Shown: positions 1 to 7,792, numbered from the stretch's first letter. The stretch is 64,000 bases of DNA from Dactylosporangium sp. AC04546 (GCF_022095675.1 NZ_JAHYSG010000057.1:1-64000); one strand, 5' to 3'. Numbers and translations: made by a program. Notes: generated by a model from the letters alone, not told the origin.

Positions 1-26
1 CCCACGCCCACACCGCCCCTCGGCCG

Positions 27-96
27 CGATCTTGGAGTTGTGGTCCCGGAAATATCGCTCATATCGGATATTCCCGGGACCACAACTCCAAGATCG
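27..96. repeat. 70-bp dispersed palindrome
   Basis: Two 30-base arms (27-56 and 67-96) are reverse complements with one mismatch, around a 10-base loop. The arms carry the core TTGGAGTTGTGGTCCCGG. No gene overlaps it. It could be a REP-type element or a transcription terminator at the start of the window. Confidence 0.75.
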
Positions 97-159
97 GCGC
101 GGGGTTCGTGCCCTCCGCCGTGTGCCGTCCGTGCTCAAACCGCGATCAGCGTGGCCAGC

Positions 160-219
160 CCCATGATCAAGGGAAACTTCTGGTCGCTATGGCAGCCAGA
201 CGTTTCCCTTGATCATGGG
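160..219. repeat. REP-like palindrome, family A copy 1
   Basis: A 60-base near-perfect palindrome whose outer arms read CCCATGATCAAGGGAAAC and whose centre holds TCTGG...CCAGA. A second diverged copy sits at 10572-10632. Apparent short frames reading through both copies give the same peptide (MIKG..W), which is a by-product of the repeat and not a gene. Confidence 0.8.
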
Positions 220-277
220 ACTGCACGGTGAAACGGCTCGGTCGCGAGGAGTGGGGCCGCGGAGTTGGCGTGCCGAA

Positions 278-1108
278 TCACCTGCCGTAGGCGGCGGCGT
301 TGATCGTGCGGACGGCCGCCTCGACAACCCCCGCCGCGAACGGCAGGTCGAGGGTGTCGATCGTGTCCGTCGGCCGGTGGTAGTGCGGGTTGCGGAAGTC
401 GGCCGTGTCGGTGACCAGCACCGAGTGCCGCCGTGACTCCCAGTACGGCACGTGGTCACTGCGCATCACCAGGTCGCGGGCGACGACCGGCACGATGAAC
501 GGGAACACCGGCAGCGAGGCGTGCAGCGCGTAGTTGTGCACGAGGTACATCGAGTCGGGCTCGCCGACGAGCGCGATGAAGTCGCCGCGCGACGGTGGGT
601 CGACCAGCTCAGCCAACTGCGGCGGGAAGCCCTGCTCGGGCGCCGTGTAGCCGATCATCTCGAACACGATCGACTCGGTGCCGGGTGTGATCCCGCGCAC
701 ATGCGCCGAGCTGCCGAGGAAGCCGGTCTCCTCGCCGCCGAACAGGCAGAACCGCACCGTGCGGGCCGGCAGCTCCAGGCCCCGCAGCAGGCGGGCGGCC
801 TCCAGCACCCCGGCCACGCCGCTCGCGTTGTCGTCGGCGCCGACCGTGTCGGGGGTGGTGTCCCAGTGGGCGCACAGCTCGATCGCGTCGGGGGAGGCGC
901 CGGGGATCTCGGCCACGAGGTTCACGTCGTACAGCTCGGAGCCGTACCGCTCGACCGTCACCCGCAGCCCCGCGTCGCGCAGCGTGTCGCTCATGTACCG
1001 CAGCGCGGCGGTCACCCCGGGCAGGTCGCCACAGCGCGGCCCGTGGGCCGTCAGCGCGGTGATGTGGCCGGCGAGCCGGTCGGCGGAGACCACCGGGTCA
1101 AGATTCAC
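278..1108 (-). CDS. M28 family zinc aminopeptidase-like hydrolase
   Basis: A 276-residue cytoplasmic member of the M28 zinc peptidase family, which removes N-terminal residues from peptides or acts as an amidohydrolase. The co-catalytic metal set is visible: HWD near residue 81, DDNASG near 92, GGEETG near 126-127, an acidic residue near 150 and PHYH near 244. No signal peptide is seen. The GTG at 1108 is chosen because a TATCCT box lies six bases upstream; a GTG at 1144 would add 12 residues but falls inside a hairpin and has no ribosome-binding site. Substrate unknown. Confidence 0.85.
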   Translation of the reverse strand: MNLDPVVSADRLAGHITALTAHGPRCGDLPGVTAALRYMSDTLRDAGLRVTVERYGSELYDVNLVAEIPGASPDAIELCAHWDTTPDTVGADDNASGVAGVLEAARLLRGLELPARTVRFCLFGGEETGFLGSSAHVRGITPGTESIVFEMIGYTAPEQGFPPQLAELVDPPSRGDFIALVGEPDSMYLVHNYALHASLPVFPFIVPVVARDLVMRSDHVPYWESRRHSVLVTDTADFRNPHYHRPTDTIDTLDLPFAAGVVEAAVRTINAAAYGR

Positions 1109-1114
1109 CGGCCC

Positions 1115-1120
1115 AGGATA
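1115..1120 (-). promoter_or_regulatory. -10 box TATCCT, leaderless M28 gene
   Basis: TATCCT followed by a six-base spacer and GTG 1108, the leaderless arrangement seen repeatedly in this window. Confidence 0.5.
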
Positions 1121-1127
1121 TGGAACA

Positions 1128-1261
1128 GCCCCCGAGGTTCCCACAAACGTGGGTCCGGTAGGACGAACACCGGAACAGCCTCGGGGGCCGGGTAGCCGTC
1201 GCGTATTCGCCGGGCCGCCGTCCGGGCGGCCGCACGAAGTGCGAGTCCAGAGGACGGCGGC
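1128..1261 (-). other. Structured RNA downstream of a mini-ORF
   Basis: On the minus strand a 10-bp stem (1252-1261 with 1214-1223) encloses a CGCAC/GTGCG hairpin. A second 10-bp stem (1179-1188 with 1128-1137) then closes a junction holding two small hairpins (1155-1173 and 1140-1153). All stems are perfect. It directly follows the stop codon of the mini-ORF at 1261-1299 and could be a terminator or attenuator, or a structured RNA in its own right. Confidence 0.5.
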
Positions 1262-1299
1262 TAGCGGACAACCACCTCACGAGTCCCATTGCTACACAA
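1261..1299 (-). CDS. Possible 12-residue leader peptide
   Basis: A very strong Shine-Dalgarno stretch, AAAGGAGGTG at 1309-1318, stands 9-11 bases before a TTG that opens a 12-codon frame (LCSNGTREVVVR) ending in TAG. In another frame an ATG at 1289 opens a 63-residue arginine/cysteine-rich frame ending at 1098, but it sits 19 bases from the Shine-Dalgarno. The frame lies 35 bases after the stop of the upstream membrane-protein gene and runs straight into stable hairpins. I do not recognise the product. A leader peptide controlling the structured RNA is one reading. Confidence 0.35.
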   Translation of the reverse strand: MCSNGTREVVVR

Positions 1300-1333
1300 C
1301 TTTGGACCACCTCCTTTCCCGTGTACGCCCAAC

Positions 1334-1840
1334 CTAGCCAGCCTCGACGGCCTGCGGCAACGCTTTTTCGGGTGCAACCGGCAGGCGCCGGATGAGGCGG
1401 TGGACGATCAGCAGGGGGATGATCCCGAACACGCCGAACGAGATGTCGATCAGCGTCCACCAGAACGGGATCCCGCGCACCGGCCCGGCGAACAGCGCGA
1501 GCGGGACGATGCCGACGCAGGCGATCATGCCGAACTCGACGACCCAGATGTTGCGCACCGGATCGCGCCATACGCCCCAGAACGCCACGGCGATGACCAG
1601 GTGCGCGAAGGCGAGCCAGTCGGTGCCGTACATGATGAACGGGTATTTGTCGTTGGTCTCCGTGATGCCCTGGTCGACCCGGGCGATCCAGTCGACCAGG
1701 GCGGCCGGAGCGGGGGAGCCGTCGAGCAGGGAGTGCAGCCAGCGCACCTCGTGCTCCAGCGGGAACGCGGTCGCGCCGCTGAGCACCAGGCCGACGAGGA
1801 ACAGGACCAGCCAGACCCGAATCTTGCGCTGCGTGGACAT
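1334..1840 (-). CDS. Four-helix membrane protein, unknown function
   Basis: A 168-residue integral membrane protein with four predicted helices (about 8-26, 72-91, 99-119 and 128-148) and a soluble loop of some 45 residues after the first helix. The loop-to-helix stretch contains the aromatic motif YGTDWLAFAH. No known catalytic motif is visible and I cannot name the family. The start ATG is preceded by TACGCT with a six-base spacer. The strong Shine-Dalgarno of the next small frame lies just after its stop, so the two may be cotranscribed. Confidence 0.8.
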   Translation of the reverse strand: MSTQRKIRVWLVLFLVGLVLSGATAFPLEHEVRWLHSLLDGSPAPAALVDWIARVDQGITETNDKYPFIMYGTDWLAFAHLVIAVAFWGVWRDPVRNIWVVEFGMIACVGIVPLALFAGPVRGIPFWWTLIDISFGVFGIIPLLIVHRLIRRLPVAPEKALPQAVEAG

Positions 1841-1846
1841 GGCCGG

Positions 1847-1852
1847 AGCGTA
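1847..1852 (-). promoter_or_regulatory. -10 box TACGCT, leaderless
   Basis: TACGCT with a six-base spacer before ATG 1840. Confidence 0.4.
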
Positions 1853-1965
1853 AGTCCCGGGGCGGCGGCCGGACGGCCCTCGTCACGAGATCTGCACAAC
1901 AGCGGCGGCGCCGGCTCCCGGGGGGAGGGGAGCCGGCGCCTCGGAGGAAAGCCGTCGGAGGAGGG

Positions 1966-2514
1966 TCAGTAGCCGCCGTTGCCGGCGTCCGCGACGACGG
2001 TCTGGGCCTTCTTGCCCTCGGGGGTGAAGGCGAACCAGGTGCCGCCGACGCCCTGGCCCTTGGTGTCGCCGGGCTTGGCGTCACCGGCGAAGCGGTACGC
2101 GGGCCAGCCGTTGATCGTCAGCTGGAGCGAGCCGTCGGTCCGGGTGATCTTGCCGATGAGCTTCTGGTCGACGCCCTCGATCTTCATGTTCTCGACGTAC
2201 GCGACGGCCGGCCACTTCTTCAGGCACTCGCCCTCGCAGTTCGACTTCGACGGCTTCGGGGTGTCCTTCTCGAAGCGGTACAGCGTCCACCCCTTCCAGT
2301 CCGTCACCACCTTGCCGAGGGTGTCGTTCTCGGCGACCTTGAGGCCGACGACGTTGGTCGCGGGGGCCGAGCTGGCGGCGGCGGGCGCCGCGCTGTCAGC
2401 GGCAGCGGCGGCCGGCTGGTCGTTGTTCTGCTTGGTCAGGTCGATGGCGCCGCAGGCGCTGAGCGACAGGGCGGCGGCCGCGGCCACCGCCAGGGTCAGG
2501 ACGAACTTGCGCAT
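1966..2514 (-). CDS. Secreted lipoprotein with COG4315-type repeats
   Basis: A 182-residue exported lipoprotein. The signal peptide ends in a lipobox LSAC with the lipidated cysteine at residue 21, followed by an Ala/Ser-rich linker (about 30-55). Two copies of the module typical of COG4315 lipoproteins follow (W.LYRFEKD around 80 and WPAYRF around 140, each with a nearby Trp). The family is common in actinobacteria and its biochemical role is unknown. The start is fixed by GAAGGAGAG six bases before ATG 2514; an upstream in-frame ATG would bury the signal peptide. Confidence 0.85.
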   Translation of the reverse strand: MRKFVLTLAVAAAAALSLSACGAIDLTKQNNDQPAAAAADSAAPAAASSAPATNVVGLKVAENDTLGKVVTDWKGWTLYRFEKDTPKPSKSNCEGECLKKWPAVAYVENMKIEGVDQKLIGKITRTDGSLQLTINGWPAYRFAGDAKPGDTKGQGVGGTWFAFTPEGKKAQTVVADAGNGGY

Positions 2515-2603
2515 CTCAATCTCTCCTTCGATCGCAGCTTCGTCCTCAGACACGGCCCGCCGCGAAGAGCGGTTCGGCTCCATGCGGTCAGCTCACCGAC
2601 AGC

Positions 2604-2609
2604 TAGGCT
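2604..2609 (+). promoter_or_regulatory. -10 box TAGGCT, leaderless
   Basis: TAGGCT with a seven-base spacer before GTG 2617. Confidence 0.5.
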
Positions 2610-2616
2610 TCGAACC

Positions 2617-3021
2617 GTGAGTGAACCGATCGACCCGATCGACCCCGACGTCCTGGAGTTCGCGCACCGGATGTTCGACCTGGCCCGGGCCGGCGCCACG
2701 GAGGAGCTGGCGGCCAGCGTCGACGCCGGGCTGCCGGTGAACCTGACCGACGCCAAGGGCGACTCGCTGCTGATGCTCGCGGCGTACCACGACCACCCCG
2801 CCACGGTGGCCGCGCTGCTCGGCCGGGGCGCCGACGCCGACCGGGTCAACGACCGGGGTCAGACCGCGCTGAGCGCGGCCGTGTTCCGCCGTTCGGCCGA
2901 CTCTGTCACGGCGCTGCTCGACGCGGGCGCCGACCCGCACGCGGGCGGCCCGTCGGCCCTTGATACGGCCCGGTTCTTCGACCTGCCCGCGATGCTGGAA
3001 CTGCTGGAGCGTGCCCGGTGA
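2617..3021 (+). CDS. Ankyrin-repeat protein
   Basis: A 134-residue soluble protein made of about three ankyrin repeats (roughly residues 15-45, 47-80 and 81-115), with the recognisable turns GDSLLMLAAYHDHPATVAALL and GQTALSAAVF. Ankyrin repeats bind partner proteins; this one has no other domain. The start GTG is placed by a leaderless -10 box, as no ribosome-binding site is seen. Its stop overlaps the GTG of the S4-domain gene by four bases (GTGA), so the two proteins are translationally coupled and may act on the same process. Confidence 0.85.
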   Translation: MSEPIDPIDPDVLEFAHRMFDLARAGATEELAASVDAGLPVNLTDAKGDSLLMLAAYHDHPATVAALLGRGADADRVNDRGQTALSAAVFRRSADSVTALLDAGADPHAGGPSALDTARFFDLPAMLELLERAR

Positions 3022-3224
3022 GAGACGTGTCCATCCGCGGCGACATGATCCGCCTCGGGCAGTTCCTCAAGCTCGCCGACGTGCTGGAGTCGGGCGGGGA
3101 GAGCAAGGAGCTCATCCTCGACGGCGAGGTGTCGGTCAACGGCGAAGTAGACACGCGCCGCGGCCGTCAGTTGCACCGCGGCGACGTGGTGAGCGTGCTG
3201 GGGGAGACCCTCCGGGTGAGCTGA
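3018..3224 (+). CDS. S4-domain RNA-binding protein
   Basis: A 68-residue protein consisting of a single S4 RNA-binding domain: the IRLGQFLKLADV helix, then a glycine/lysine turn and the LDGEVSVNGEVDTRRGRQL strand-loop. It resembles the stand-alone YaaA/RlbA-type S4 proteins thought to bind structured RNA, often ribosomal. Coupled to the ankyrin gene by a four-base overlap. No enzymatic domain is present, so an RNA-binding accessory role is the only inference. Confidence 0.85.
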   Translation: MRDVSIRGDMIRLGQFLKLADVLESGGESKELILDGEVSVNGEVDTRRGRQLHRGDVVSVLGETLRVS

Positions 3225-3226
3225 GC

Positions 3227-4183
3227 TCAGAGGGAGTTGGCGAACTGGACGGAGCGCTGCGAGAAGTGGCCCTGGCCGCCGTCGTGGCCGTCCCACTCGT
3301 AGAGCTGCATCTCCTTGCGGCCGGGGATGGCGTTGTAGGCGGCGAAGACCGTCGACGGCGGGCAGGTGAGGTCCATGAGCGCCGCCGAGACGAGCGCGGG
3401 CGCCGTGATCCGCTTCGCGAAGTGCACGCCGTCGACGTAGTCCACGGTTGACAGGGCGGCCTCGGCCCGCGCCGGGTTGAGCCGCACGAACCGCGCGAAT
3501 TCGGCGTACGGGTCGTTGTCGGTGATGGTGACGGCGCGGCGGATGTCGCACAGGAACGGCACTCCGGAGATCACCCCGCTGACCGCGTCGCCGCTGAGGC
3601 CGCCCGCCGCCAGGGCCAGCCCGCCGCCCTGGCTGATCCCGGTGACCAGCACCTTCGACGCGAACGGCAGGGCGCGGGCGGTCTCGACGGCGCGGACGGC
3701 GTCGGTGACGAGCCGGCGGTAGTAGAACGTGCGCGGGTCGAGCACGCCACGGGTGAGGAACCCGGGCGCCTGCGGGCCGGAGCCGTCCGGGTCGGGCGTG
3801 TCGCCGGCCCGCCAGCGGCCGCCCTGCCCGCGGGTGTCCATGACCAGGCTGGCGTAGCCCGCCGCCGACCACAGCAGGAAGTCGTGGGGGAAGCCGCGGC
3901 CGCCGCCGTAGCCGATGAACTCGACCATGACCGGGAGCGGGCCGTCGACGTTGCGCGGCCGGATGAGCCACGCCTTCACCGGCTGTCCGCCGTACCCGCT
4001 GAACGTCACGTCGATCGTGTGGAGGGAGCGCAGGCCGGCGTCCACCTCGGTCAGCACGGCCGGCGTGGCGCGGGTGCGCGCCTCGTCCAGCGTGGTCGCC
4101 CAGAACTCGTCGAAGTCGGCCGGTTCGTTCGATGCCGAACGATAGGTCCGCAGCCGGTCGAGGGGAAGATCGAAGAGGGCCAT
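3227..4183 (-). CDS. CE7 acetyl xylan esterase / cephalosporin-C deacetylase family
   Basis: A 318-residue alpha/beta hydrolase of the CE7 family, which removes acetyl groups from xylo-oligosaccharides and cephalosporin C. Visible landmarks are RGQGG (118-122), the nucleophile elbow GISQGGG (Ser 184), an acid in LMDLTCPPST (Asp 271) and the histidine in WDGHDGG (His 300). There is no signal peptide, as is usual for this intracellular family, so imported acetylated sugars are the likely substrate. It converges with the S4 gene with only two bases between stop codons. Confidence 0.9.
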   Translation of the reverse strand: MALFDLPLDRLRTYRSASNEPADFDEFWATTLDEARTRATPAVLTEVDAGLRSLHTIDVTFSGYGGQPVKAWLIRPRNVDGPLPVMVEFIGYGGGRGFPHDFLLWSAAGYASLVMDTRGQGGRWRAGDTPDPDGSGPQAPGFLTRGVLDPRTFYYRRLVTDAVRAVETARALPFASKVLVTGISQGGGLALAAGGLSGDAVSGVISGVPFLCDIRRAVTITDNDPYAEFARFVRLNPARAEAALSTVDYVDGVHFAKRITAPALVSAALMDLTCPPSTVFAAYNAIPGRKEMQLYEWDGHDGGQGHFSQRSVQFANSL

Positions 4184-4189
4184 GGGGCG

Positions 4190-4195
4190 ACCCTA
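4190..4195 (-). promoter_or_regulatory. -10 box TAGGGT, leaderless
   Basis: TAGGGT with a six-base spacer before ATG 4183. Confidence 0.5.
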
Positions 4196-4353
4196 TTACC
4201 AGGAAGTTCCCAGCGCGATTACGGGTTCGGCCCAGGTCGGGACGTCATCGTAGTTCTTGTGACCGGCGCCGGAATGCCGGAAGCCTCCCTGGATGGTCCA
4301 CCGGCGCACGGTCACGCCAAAGCTTCACCCAACACGTTGCCGAGCTGGGGTGG

Positions 4354-5148
4354 TCAGCGGGGGGCAACGGTGATGCGGTCGAGGTCGGGACACCATCTGC
4401 CGGGGGTGTTCCCGGCCTCGATCGTGTTGTTCCGGCCGTTGCCCGGCCGCAGCGTCACCGTGACGGTCGCGACCCGGTCCCAGCCGCCGCTCGGCGCGAA
4501 CGTGACCACGTGCCAGTCGCCGTGGCCCGCGCGGAAGTAGCAGCGCCGAGTGTCGATGGACAGATATGCGATCGTCACCGTGACCTCGGCGCCCGGCGCC
4601 GCGTCGACGCCGGCGAACGACAGCACCCGGCCGTTGCCCACACCGGTGACGGCCCGCCCGCCGGACGCACCCGTGACCTCGCGGACCGTCATGCCCGGCC
4701 GGCCGTTGCCCGGTGCCTCCGCCTCGAAAGAGCGAGATGCGGGAGTTGTACCGGTGGTGCCGGGCGACGGCGACGCGGGAGGCACGGACGGCGCCGCACT
4801 CGACGGCGGCGCGCCGGAGCCCACCGGGTCGGACGGGCCGGGGCTGACCACCGGGCTTGCGCTCGCACTGGCCGCCGGGCTCGCCGAGGCGCTCGCGTGG
4901 GCCGGGCTCGCCGATCCGGCCGGCACGACCGGCGCCGGCAGCCCGTTCAGCGTCGGCACGACCGGCCCCGCCGCCTCGCCCGAGGTGAACCGGGCGGTCT
5001 CCGGCGCGCCGGTCAGCAGCCCGCGCAGCCCCACGACCACGACCGCGACGACGATGAGCACGACCACGAACGCGATCCGCGGTGACTGGTACGCGTCGGC
5101 CCGCCGCCGTCCGGTGTAGTCGTCCGGGACGTCGAGGCCATCGGTCAT
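4354..5148 (-). CDS. Membrane-anchored protein with CBM-like C-terminal domain
   Basis: A 264-residue protein: short cytoplasmic tail, one transmembrane helix near residues 25-46, a long Ser/Ala/Pro-rich extracellular linker (about 75-135), and a C-terminal beta-sandwich-like domain starting at FEAEAPGN and ending CPDLDRITV. That opening and ending, with GNGRVLSFAGVDA in between, resemble family 6/35 carbohydrate-binding modules. It may therefore bind a cell-wall or environmental glycan. ATG 5148 is preferred over 5157 because TACGGT sits seven bases upstream of it. Confidence 0.75.
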   Translation of the reverse strand: MTDGLDVPDDYTGRRRADAYQSPRIAFVVVLIVVAVVVVGLRGLLTGAPETARFTSGEAAGPVVPTLNGLPAPVVPAGSASPAHASASASPAASASASPVVSPGPSDPVGSGAPPSSAAPSVPPASPSPGTTGTTPASRSFEAEAPGNGRPGMTVREVTGASGGRAVTGVGNGRVLSFAGVDAAPGAEVTVTIAYLSIDTRRCYFRAGHGDWHVVTFAPSGGWDRVATVTVTLRPGNGRNNTIEAGNTPGRWCPDLDRITVAPR

Positions 5149-5155
5149 GCCGGGC

Positions 5156-5161
5156 ACCGTA
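5156..5161 (-). promoter_or_regulatory. -10 box TACGGT, leaderless
   Basis: TACGGT with a seven-base spacer before ATG 5148; it decides between two candidate starts. Confidence 0.45.
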
Positions 5162-5215
5162 TCGCTTCTGGATCACCCCGCGCGACGCGAAGTCCGTGTC
5201 GATTTTCCGCGGGCG

Positions 5216-6076
5216 CTACGGCGTCAGTACCACTTTGCCCCGGACCAGGCCGGACTCGATCAGCTGGTGCGCGTCGGCGACCTCGGCGAGCGGCAGCTCA
5301 CGGTGCAGGTTGACCCGCAGCCGGCCCTGGTCGGCCAGGTCGGCCAGCCACCGCAGGTCGCCCGCGTCGGGCCGGGGCTCGAGGAACCGGCCGCCGCGCT
5401 CGGCGATCCGCTCGCCGCCGGCGGCGGTGGAGACGGCCCGGGCGGGGTCCTTGACCTCATCGACGGCGGACTCCGTCGCCGCGCCGCCGTGCAGGTCCAG
5501 CGCCACGTCGACCGGCTCGGGCACCTGCTGTACCGGTTCGGCGCCCAGCTCCCGCAGGAACTCGTGGTCGGCCTCGGCCGCGGTGCCCAGCACCCGCTCG
5601 GCGCCCAGGGCCCGGGCGATCTGCACCGCGAAGTGCCCGACGCCGCCGGCCGCGTCGTGGACCAGCACAACGTCGCCCTCGCCGGTGCCGGCCGCGCGGA
5701 GCGCCTGCAACGCGGTCAGGCCGGCCAGCGGTATCGCGGCCGCCTCGGCGAAGCTCAGCCCGGCCGGCTTGTGGGCGGCGTCCCGGGCGGCGATCGCGGC
5801 CCGCTCGGCGTAGGTGGAGCGGGCACACGCGTAGACCTCGTCGCCCACGACGAACCCCTCGACGTTGGCGCCGGTGGCCACCACCACGCCGGCGAGGTCC
5901 CAGCCGGGGATGTCGCCGTTACCGGGGCCGGAGCCGGGCGGGTTGACCCCGGCCGCGCGCACCTCCACGAGGATCTGGTCCGGGTCGATCTGCGGGTCGG
6001 GGAGGTCGCGGAGGGAGTAGCCGGCGGCGGACGCGCCGTCGGCGTCTCCGGGCTCGGTCACCGTGATGGCCTTCAT
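5216..6076 (-). CDS. NADPH-dependent quinone-oxidoreductase-type MDR protein
   Basis: A 286-residue medium-chain reductase. The N-terminal GroES-like fold carries GWDLAGVVVATG (about 58-70), and the Rossmann domain shows the nucleotide loop HDAAGGVGHFAVQIARALGA (about 145-160). Zinc ligands of classical alcohol dehydrogenases are absent, placing it with quinone oxidoreductase-like, zinc-free enzymes. It is shorter than the usual 310-330 residues. The ATG overlaps the stop of the upstream MerR-effector-like gene by four bases, so the pair is coupled. Confidence 0.85.
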   Translation of the reverse strand: MKAITVTEPGDADGASAAGYSLRDLPDPQIDPDQILVEVRAAGVNPPGSGPGNGDIPGWDLAGVVVATGANVEGFVVGDEVYACARSTYAERAAIAARDAAHKPAGLSFAEAAAIPLAGLTALQALRAAGTGEGDVVLVHDAAGGVGHFAVQIARALGAERVLGTAAEADHEFLRELGAEPVQQVPEPVDVALDLHGGAATESAVDEVKDPARAVSTAAGGERIAERGGRFLEPRPDAGDLRWLADLADQGRLRVNLHRELPLAEVADAHQLIESGLVRGKVVLTP

Positions 6077-6672
6077 GCCTCCATGTCTAGCGTCGCGGGC
6101 ACCGGCGTGCAGGCGGTTACGGCCATGCCGATCGAGGTCAGGTGGGTGATCCCGGGAGGGAGGCGGCGACCGCCCCAGCCGGGACCCGCGGCCGAGAACC
6201 GGGTGTCCGGGTACGCGGCGGCCGCCGCGAGCAGCGCGTCCACGTCCGCGGTGGCGTCGGTCTGGGCCCAGACGACGGCGGTGCGGGGTGCGGTCCGGCG
6301 CACGGCCGCGCGCAGGGCGGCCCAGGGCACGGCGGCGCCGAGCTGGGACGCGCCGACCCGCCGTTCGGCGAGCGCGGCCGCCAGGGCGCGCAGCGGCAGC
6401 GCGTGGGCCTCCCGCGGCGCGCAGGCGAGCAGGACGTGGCAGTCGCCGGCGTGTGCCTCGACCGCCCGGTCCAGGCCGCGGGCGATGCCGTCGGCCAGGG
6501 TGTGCTCGACGGCGATGTCCAGCGGCTCCCCGCGGTACGACACCTGCCGCAGCGCCGGCGCGCACACCTCCTCCCACGCGTCCGCGACGCCGCGTTCGGC
6601 CGCCAGCGCGTGCACGACGGCGGCGACCGCGGTGCTGTCCAGTGCCCGGGCCGCGTCCAAGAGCCGCTGCAT
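6073..6672 (-). CDS. MerR-type effector-domain-like protein lacking HTH
   Basis: A 199-residue protein resembling the helical plus Rossmann-like effector half of MerR regulators that bind cobalamin (helical bundle about 1-75, then VLLACAPREAHALPLRALAAAL). The N-terminal DNA-binding helix-turn-helix normally fused to it is missing, and no coding remnant for one fits in the 48 bases before the next gene. The cobalamin signature DxHxxG is not present, so B12 binding is doubtful. It is coupled to the downstream oxidoreductase and may modulate it or be a truncated regulator. Confidence 0.6.
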   Translation of the reverse strand: MQRLLDAARALDSTAVAAVVHALAAERGVADAWEEVCAPALRQVSYRGEPLDIAVEHTLADGIARGLDRAVEAHAGDCHVLLACAPREAHALPLRALAAALAERRVGASQLGAAVPWAALRAAVRRTAPRTAVVWAQTDATADVDALLAAAAAYPDTRFSAAGPGWGGRRLPPGITHLTSIGMAVTACTPVPATLDMEA

Positions 6673-6720
6673 ACCCGGTCATTCGCGTTCCCGGGTGCTC
6701 TTGGATGCGGCGGTGCGGCG

Positions 6721-7746
6721 TTATGCGCTCTGGCGGCGGACCAGGGTCGTGGGCAGCACCGGCGGCTCGTCGGTCGACTCGCCGCTCATCAGCGCCAGCA
6801 GCTGGCGGGCCGCGGCGGCGCCGATCTCCTCGACCGGCTGCTTGATCGTGGTGAGCGGAGGCTGGGTGAAGGACGCGAGCGGCAGGTCGTCGAAGCCGAC
6901 CAGGGCCACGTCCTCCGGCACCCGGCGCCCGGCCTGGCGCAGCGCGTGCAGGGCGCCGACGGCCATGAGGTCGGAGGCGCAGAACACCGCGTCGAGGTTG
7001 GGCCGGTGGTCGAGCAGCCGGGTCATGGCGTGGATGCCGGCCGGGCGGGTGAAGTCGCCGTAGGCGATCGGGCCGGGCTCCAGGCCGGCGCGCTCGAGCC
7101 CCTCGCGGAAGCCGGCCAGCCGGTCGACGCCGGCCGAGACGTCCGGCGGGCCGGCGATCGTGACGATCCGGCGGCGGCCGGTGCGGGCCAGGTACTCGAC
7201 GGCCTGGCGGGCGCCGCCCCGGTTGTCCGCGTCGACGTAGGCGAGGGCGCTGGACTGCAACGGCCGGCCGATCAGGGTCACCGGCACGCCGAGGGCGGGG
7301 AGCGTGACGACGAGCGGGTGGCTGCTGCGGCAGTAGATCAGCATCACGCCGTCGATGTGGCCGCTGCTGAGGTACCGCTGCAGTGATGCCGGTCGTTCTC
7401 CGGCGGCCAGCAGCATGGGCATGTCGCGCTCGGCGAAGGCGGCACTGGCGCCCGCGAGCACACGGGAGTAAAACGGATCGGCGAAGAGTCGTGCGTTGGG
7501 CTCGCACACGACGGCGGCGACCGAGCGGGGGCGGCGGTCGACGGCGCGGGCGGCGCGCTGTCGCACGTAGCCGAGCCGGTCCACAGCGTCGCGGACCTGC
7601 TGGCGGGCGGTCGGCGAGACGCGGGCGGAGCCGTTGAGCACGCGGGAAGCGGTGGCGGAAGAAACACCGGCGAGGGCGGCGACGTGGGCGAGCGTGGGGT
7701 GTTCGGCGGGCTCAGGCATTGCTTCTGGAGCGGCGGTAATCGACAT
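6721..7746 (-). CDS. LacI-family transcriptional regulator
   Basis: A 341-residue repressor. The N-terminal helix-turn-helix is clear (LAHVAALAGVSSATASRVLNG, about 20-40), followed by the hinge and a periplasmic-binding-like sensor domain (about 70-335) with typical DGVMLIY and VALVGFDDLPLASFTQPPLTT motifs. Such proteins bind sugars and release DNA. ATG 7746 is set by GAGGAGGT four bases upstream. No sugar transport or catabolic genes adjoin, so its targets are elsewhere or limited to itself; a matching operator lies just upstream. Confidence 0.9.
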   Translation of the reverse strand: MSITAAPEAMPEPAEHPTLAHVAALAGVSSATASRVLNGSARVSPTARQQVRDAVDRLGYVRQRAARAVDRRPRSVAAVVCEPNARLFADPFYSRVLAGASAAFAERDMPMLLAAGERPASLQRYLSSGHIDGVMLIYCRSSHPLVVTLPALGVPVTLIGRPLQSSALAYVDADNRGGARQAVEYLARTGRRRIVTIAGPPDVSAGVDRLAGFREGLERAGLEPGPIAYGDFTRPAGIHAMTRLLDHRPNLDAVFCASDLMAVGALHALRQAGRRVPEDVALVGFDDLPLASFTQPPLTTIKQPVEEIGAAAARQLLALMSGESTDEPPVLPTTLVRRQSA

Positions 7747-7778
7747 CGCGACCTCCTCAGATAGCAAGTCGTCGATTT

Positions 7779-7792
7779 TGGGAGCGCTTCCA
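7779..7792. promoter_or_regulatory. LacI-type operator
   Basis: TGGGAGCGCTTCCA is a near-perfect 14-base palindrome matching the consensus site of the LacI/GalR family (TGGAAGCGCTTCCA). It lies 33 bases upstream of the LacI-family gene, so negative autoregulation is the likely use. Confidence 0.7.
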
